64,000 nucleotides of DNA, taken from NCBI GenBank assembly GCA_004154925.1, contig QJNS01000294.1:1-64000 (forward strand), written 5' to 3'. Numbering within the stretch: position 1 is the first letter of the stretch; each line of letters begins with the position of its first letter. The notes beneath the pieces are model-generated. The model saw only the letters and a list, made by a program, of their open reading frames with translations. It ran no database searches and was not told the origin of the DNA. Made by a program: the position numbers and the translations under genes. This document shows, in pieces, positions 59,567 through 64,000 of the stretch. Source of the DNA: Monosporascus cannonballus (lineage: Eukaryota; Ascomycota; Sordariomycetes; Xylariales).

Positions 59567-61948
59567 TGGGCTGTTAGTAACCTGCACATTAAATAAGGGA
59601 GAAGGGGAAAGGAATTGTAGAAGATGTAGGCACATGTATATAACGCCCACCGTTGCGCAATATATACCCTGGTACTGAATATGCACCGACCTGACCTTTA
59701 AGCGGCATACCCACTGGAGGAGGACTATATCTAGAAAGCCACATATCAGGTGATACGGGACAATAGGAGACGGTTTGCAATGCCCGATGTTTCTTCTGCT
59801 AATAAACTGATAAGATCCGACCTCCTGGCCGATTTCCGGGGCCGAAACTTCCGGCATCGGCACCGATGAGACTCAACCTCGCTATGGAAACCCGATAATC
59901 GAATACAGTCGCGGCTGGAACGAATGGCGGAGACTTTAGGACGCCCTGGTATGGGCGACGTAGAGAGCACGGGATGCTGTCGTGCGTTGCCGGCTATGCG
60001 TCCTCTCTCAGCGTCGTCATTTGAGCAAGTAGTCTTTCGGTTGTTCACGGAGAATCATCAATTCAAGATTTGACCTGGTGGAACGTCGGTACACATGGCA
60101 ACTGGGGTTAGAAACGCGCACCTGGTGCCCCTCAGCCTTTCGGCTGTGCCTAACACAATCCCAGATCTCGGACCTTATCAGTCCTGGAAAAGCAAAATTC
60201 CAAATTTCTAGGCTCTGGAGTAGAAGGACGAATCTAGGTCTGCCCCTTCACAGCATTTTTAGGCCCACCCGGCCCTTCAGTTCTCCCCTCCTAGAAAGCG
60301 GGTCGCGCCGCATTATTGTGTGCTAGGTGTAGGGAGTTGCCCGCGGGCACGAATAGGCGGCGGTGGTGATAAACAAGTTTGTCAGTATGCAGAGTCACGA
60401 AATGGCAACTCGTCGGTAGCTCTCCGAATGGGCGCTCGTCAGTCTATCGTGCCAACCCGGTCTAAGTCGGATCTCTGAAATGTTGGGGGTTAATATTGAG
60501 GAGTCGCATCTCGTTGCAGAGGTGTCCGTTGTATTTCCGGAAGGAGCGCGCGCGTCCTCTTGTAGTTGGTGATGATGATTGACCAATAGATAATACTATG
60601 TACTTTCTGAATACGAATACGAATTGACGGGGAAGCGGAGATGTCGGCGGAGACGTGGGTTGCGTTATCAGATCGTGATCAAATCAGTGAAAAACGGCGG
60701 TAGTCGTAGCCGCCTTGTCCGCCCGCTTACGTATGTGTGGGTATGTGTGCGTGTGGGGTATGTAATACCCAGAGACTTACATACACTAGTAACTCTAGAG
60801 CATCCCGCCTATGTATGTGCCTAAGCCTATCTAAGATAAGTCAGGACGGTCGGTGACTGATTGACGGAATGCGGCGCTAATGCATGATATTTCCTTCGGG
60901 AAGTTTGCATCCCAGGTGGCGTCATGTTGTAACTGGCAACCAATCAGGGCCCTCGGGCGCCTGCAATCGTTCACCAATGGCCACTCTAAGCTTCTCTACT
61001 CGGTACATGTACCACCCAAAACTGACGGGAGAGAGTGGATTGGGTACCGGATAAGTCGAATCGAACACCAGAACCCCCTTTTTCTGTCTATCCCCGGTTG
61101 TTACTGTACTTAGCACCGCAGGAAGTTAGGTACCTCTCCTACAGGTAGTGCTACAGCATGCTCAGTCTTGCATGCAGATAAATACCTACCTCGTAGATGG
61201 ATGCATGGCCAGAAGGCTGTACACGTTTGTAGGAGGTACCTTACCAGATTTGCTAGCCTTTACCAACTTGAAAGAATATTGATAAGAAAGCATTTGCGGT
61301 CTCCTTGTTGCTTGTCTAAGCCCGTATTCGAGGTCTCTCTATGGAAATTGGATGGGATGTTGGTTGTTCATGACGTCCGATCATGGGTCGATACGGCCTG
61401 ATAGTCTTATAGAAAGATGGTTCGATAAAACATAAAATTCAGAAAACGCAACTAGGTCTAATCTCTACCGCTCAGCTTCTGAAAGAGGTTTGTTGGTTGC
61501 TTGGTCCTCTTGCAGGTCTTTATCGTACGTTTCGAGTTAAAGGGTCTCAAGTCTTTCCTCCCGTCAGTTCAGCCGGCCTTGACAAGTTCTCCATCACCGA
61601 CCTGTCTCCGTACTTGTACTTGACCCCTGATTTAGGTAAACGGAACCCATCAAAATTTACTACAGTAGACTTTCTGCTGTTGGATATAACCGAATCTTGC
61701 TCACGCCGTGTACTGCGAAATTACCCTCGGACTTCTGTCTAACATCGAATTCTCTAACCGATAAGACGGAGCTTGTTCGCATCTCTTTTTTTTTTCCCTT
61801 CCAATTCCTGGACATAATAATAGTCCAGTGCCTACGCTCCTTTTTTTGGATTACGCTTGCTGCTTTGCTCTTCTTATCGTTGAGCTTCCAGAGCACTACA
61901 TCACTCTCTTGGCGTCTTGAAGGAAAGGTCACCACTAGCTCGCCCACC
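59567..61948. other. Intergenic, GH55 to sterol desaturase
   Basis: No supported gene. Holds the GH55 3' flank and the desaturase promoter. TACCTA/TAGGTA motifs cluster at 61,125-61,240. Confidence 0.55.
61785..61803 (+). promoter_or_regulatory. Pyrimidine-rich tract upstream of ERG3
   Basis: CTCTTTTTTTTTTCCCTTCC-type tract about 150 bases before the desaturase ATG, of the kind often found just upstream of transcription starts in filamentous fungi. Role inferred from position only. Confidence 0.4.
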
Positions 61949-63041
61949 ATGGACGTCGTTCTCGAGCTCACCGATACTTTCATAGCCGACTACATCTATG
62001 CCTGGGCCTATCCAGCGAAGCCAGCTCCCTACGACTACCCGAGTGCCACCAATGCTACCGGGCCCGTCTTCTCGTCATGGCAGTACAAGCCGGCCGCGTC
62101 TTTCCTCCATGTCCAGCCTAGCGTGGCCGCTTATATGAGCGGTTGGGACAGGGACAACATCTACCGCCAGGCCATTACTCTGTTTATGATAACATGGTTC
62201 GTGTGATACCTCCTGCCGTAGTAGGTTGCCTGTCGCTAATCCAGCTTCACCTAGGATTTTTGGCTTTATCCTGTACTTCGTCTTCGGGTCGCTGTCATAC
62301 CTGCTGATCTTCGACAAGAGGGCTATGCAGCACCCCAAGTACCTCAAGAACCAGATGTGGTCCGAGATCAAGCAGGCGAACTGGGCCATGCCGGGGATAG
62401 CCGTCCTCACGACGCCGTGCTGGCTACTCGAGGTCAACGGCCACACCAAGCTCTACGATAGCAGCGCCGACGGTCCGGGTTTCTGGTACGATATCCTGCA
62501 GTTCCCCCTGTTCATCCTCTTCACCGACGCCATGATCTACCTGATCCACCGCGGCCTGCACCACCCGCTCGTTTACAAGCGCCTGCACAAGCCGCACCAC
62601 AAGTGGATCGTGCCGACGCCCTTCGCCTCGCACGCCTTCCACCCGGTCGACGGCTTCGCGCAGTCGCTGCCCTACCACATCTTCCCCATGCTGTTCCCGC
62701 TCAACAAGTACGCGTCGGTCGCGCTCTTCGTCTTCGTCAACTTCTGGAGCATCCTCATCCACGACGGCGAGTACCTGGCCAACAGCCCCGTCATCAACGG
62801 CGCCGCCTGCCACACCATGCACCACCTGTACTTCAACTACAACTACGGCCAGTACACGACCCTGTGGGACCGCCTCGGCAACAGCTACCGCAAGCCCAGC
62901 GAGTCGCTGTTCAGGAAGGACGAGAAGATGAGCGAGCGCGAGTGGCAGAACCAGATCAAGGGGGTCGACACCATGGTCAAGGAGGTCGAGGGCGTCGATG
63001 ATAGGACGTACGAGCCAGTCGATTCCAAGAAGACTAAATAA
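61949..63041 (+). CDS. ERG3: C-5 sterol desaturase
   Basis: Endoplasmic reticulum membrane enzyme that introduces the C5-C6 double bond into episterol during ergosterol synthesis, using a di-iron centre with cytochrome b5. Two exons, 61,949-62,196 and 62,255-63,041, give 344 residues, the usual size in filamentous ascomycetes. The ATG at 61,949 has a strong context (CCACCATGG). The intron is GTTCGT...CACCTAG with CGCTAAT as branch site. The three His boxes are intact: HRGLHH at 181-186, HKPHH at 194-198 and HTMHH at 269-273. Hydrophobic segments lie at about 74-100, 127-142, 163-182 and 235-252. The C terminus is charged and ends PVDSKKTK. Loss of this enzyme is a known route to azole tolerance in other fungi; nothing here suggests damage. 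Confidence 0.95.
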
Positions 63042-64000
63042 GTCCGCTCTCGGCGGTCCTTGCACTCAAAAGGGCCGGCTTTTGCGCTTATGCTTGTTAT
63101 AGGCCGGCCCCCACGACGCCGTATCCCGCGGCACCGTGCTGGGGGGCCGGACGACGACTGGTTTGAGGCTGACCTGTTTGATAGAAAGCAATGTACTTAT
63201 ATCCTCACGATGCCATTGGGGTCCGCGGGGAGCCCCTTGTATATAAGAGACGAGCTACTAATCGGCCAGCCCGGGGCTAAGGGTGGTTGACTTGAGGGCG
63301 GCGACGGCGTTTACGGGGATTCACGCATATTAGCATCTCGTTGCATGGTTTACGGACGGGATTCCTTTTCTAGGGCACGATGCCGGGGAATGGGTGCCCC
63401 TGCTCGGGCGGGGGGAGGCCGAAACTAGAATAGGGGTACTCCAATATTTAATCCACCGCCGCTGACGGGAGAGGACACGAAAAATATAACACTAATTAAT
63501 AGCCCGTTTCACAGAGCTAAGAGTCGTTTCGGACGCGACGATGTCAACGGGCGGGCGTTTTGGGCCCGCGTTGGCCTTGAGTACCCAACAATGGGTTGAC
63601 GTCCGGCAGCTGACCAACCAGGCGTGCTTCGCAGCCCGCATTCTTCTGCCAGTTAACTGCCTAGGTACGTAAGCCTCGCTGCCTACCCAACCTAGGTACA
63701 TATATGCTCACCCACTCAAGGTAGATGGACCGGGAGGTAGGGATAGCCGGCTAGCTTGTGTGCGGTGTGTGCGCTTGTGCGCTTGTGCGCCTGCAGAGGT
63801 CTCGGATGTAGAATAAAGCCTGAACCCGGACCCGGAGCGAGATACGCACGCGATGGGATGCCGCAGTGCACCCTTCTTTCCCTTCGGTAGCTATCGTCTT
63901 GTTTGGTTCGTTGATGCCAGCTACTTACTGCCGAGAACATCTTCTATGCGCATCGAGACCTAGATCCGAGGCTCAAACGGAAGGGGTGGAGGCCTCGTAG
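63042..64000. other. Downstream of sterol desaturase
   Basis: 3' flank of the desaturase and unassigned sequence. A short GTGTGCG/GCTTGTGC imperfect repeat lies near 63,755-63,795. No gene is supported before the window ends. Confidence 0.55.

Noticed and set aside
62424..63065. 213-codon minus-strand ORF opposite the sterol desaturase
   Set aside because: Val/Asp/Glu-rich antisense shadow of a GC-biased gene; the His boxes lie on the plus strand.
41136..64000. Secondary-metabolite gene cluster in the right arm
   Set aside because: No polyketide synthase, peptide synthetase, terpene cyclase or cluster regulator is present; the genes have unrelated roles.
1..64000. CRISPR arrays or bacterial operons
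   Set aside because: No regularly spaced short repeats; introns and eukaryotic families exclude a prokaryotic origin.

Overview
The window looks like nuclear chromosomal DNA of a filamentous ascomycete (Pezizomycotina, most likely a Sordariomycete). The evidence is short GT-AG introns with CTAAC/CTGAC branch sites, a Tup1/RCO-1 protein of 603 codons, a GH55 exo-beta-1,3-glucanase, a C-5 sterol desaturase, and a 28-kb AT-rich block carrying the scars of repeat-induced point mutation (RIP). Two genes carry spliceosomal twin introns (stwintrons) of type [D1,2]. This type is reported from several Pezizomycotina and is abundant in Hypoxylaceae (Xylariales), so that group is a reasonable but unproven guess.

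Left arm (1-12,150, balanced base composition, low gene density): triosephosphate isomerase (minus; its last exon is lost behind an 89-base poly-C run at the window edge), a Pro/Gly-rich protein of unknown function (minus), a secreted alpha/beta hydrolase fused to a WSC domain (plus), and an intron-containing tRNA-Leu(CAG). About 5 kb between the second and third genes holds nothing I can support.

Middle (about 12,150-39,960): a RIP-degraded transposon graveyard with no intact gene. I can resolve (i) a plus-strand Ty3/Gypsy element at 12,726-20,242 with LTRs of about 207 bp; (ii) a minus-strand Gypsy element at 30,456-37,693 with two 410-bp LTRs; (iii) further copies of that same LTR family in the opposite orientation, two of which may bound a third element that element (ii) interrupts; (iv) a Tc1/mariner element inserted at a TA inside one of those LTRs; and (v) two very short solo LTRs (124 and 127 bp) with perfect 5-bp target duplications. 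The solo LTRs, with a few other islands, are not visibly RIP-mutated and so mark later insertions.

Right arm (39,960-64,000): a possible tRNA-Arg relic, a dynamin-like GTPase (minus, with a stwintron), the RNase MRP subunit RMP1 (plus), the Tup1/RCO-1 corepressor (minus), a six-kb stretch without recognisable genes, a secreted GH55 glucanase (plus; nine exons, with one GC-AG intron and one stwintron), and the ERG3-type sterol C-5 desaturase (plus). These genes do not form one pathway or a biosynthetic cluster. They are housekeeping, regulatory and secreted-enzyme genes around a heterochromatin-like island. The most unusual material is the intron architecture of the dynamin-like and GH55 genes and the nested insertion history of the AT block.
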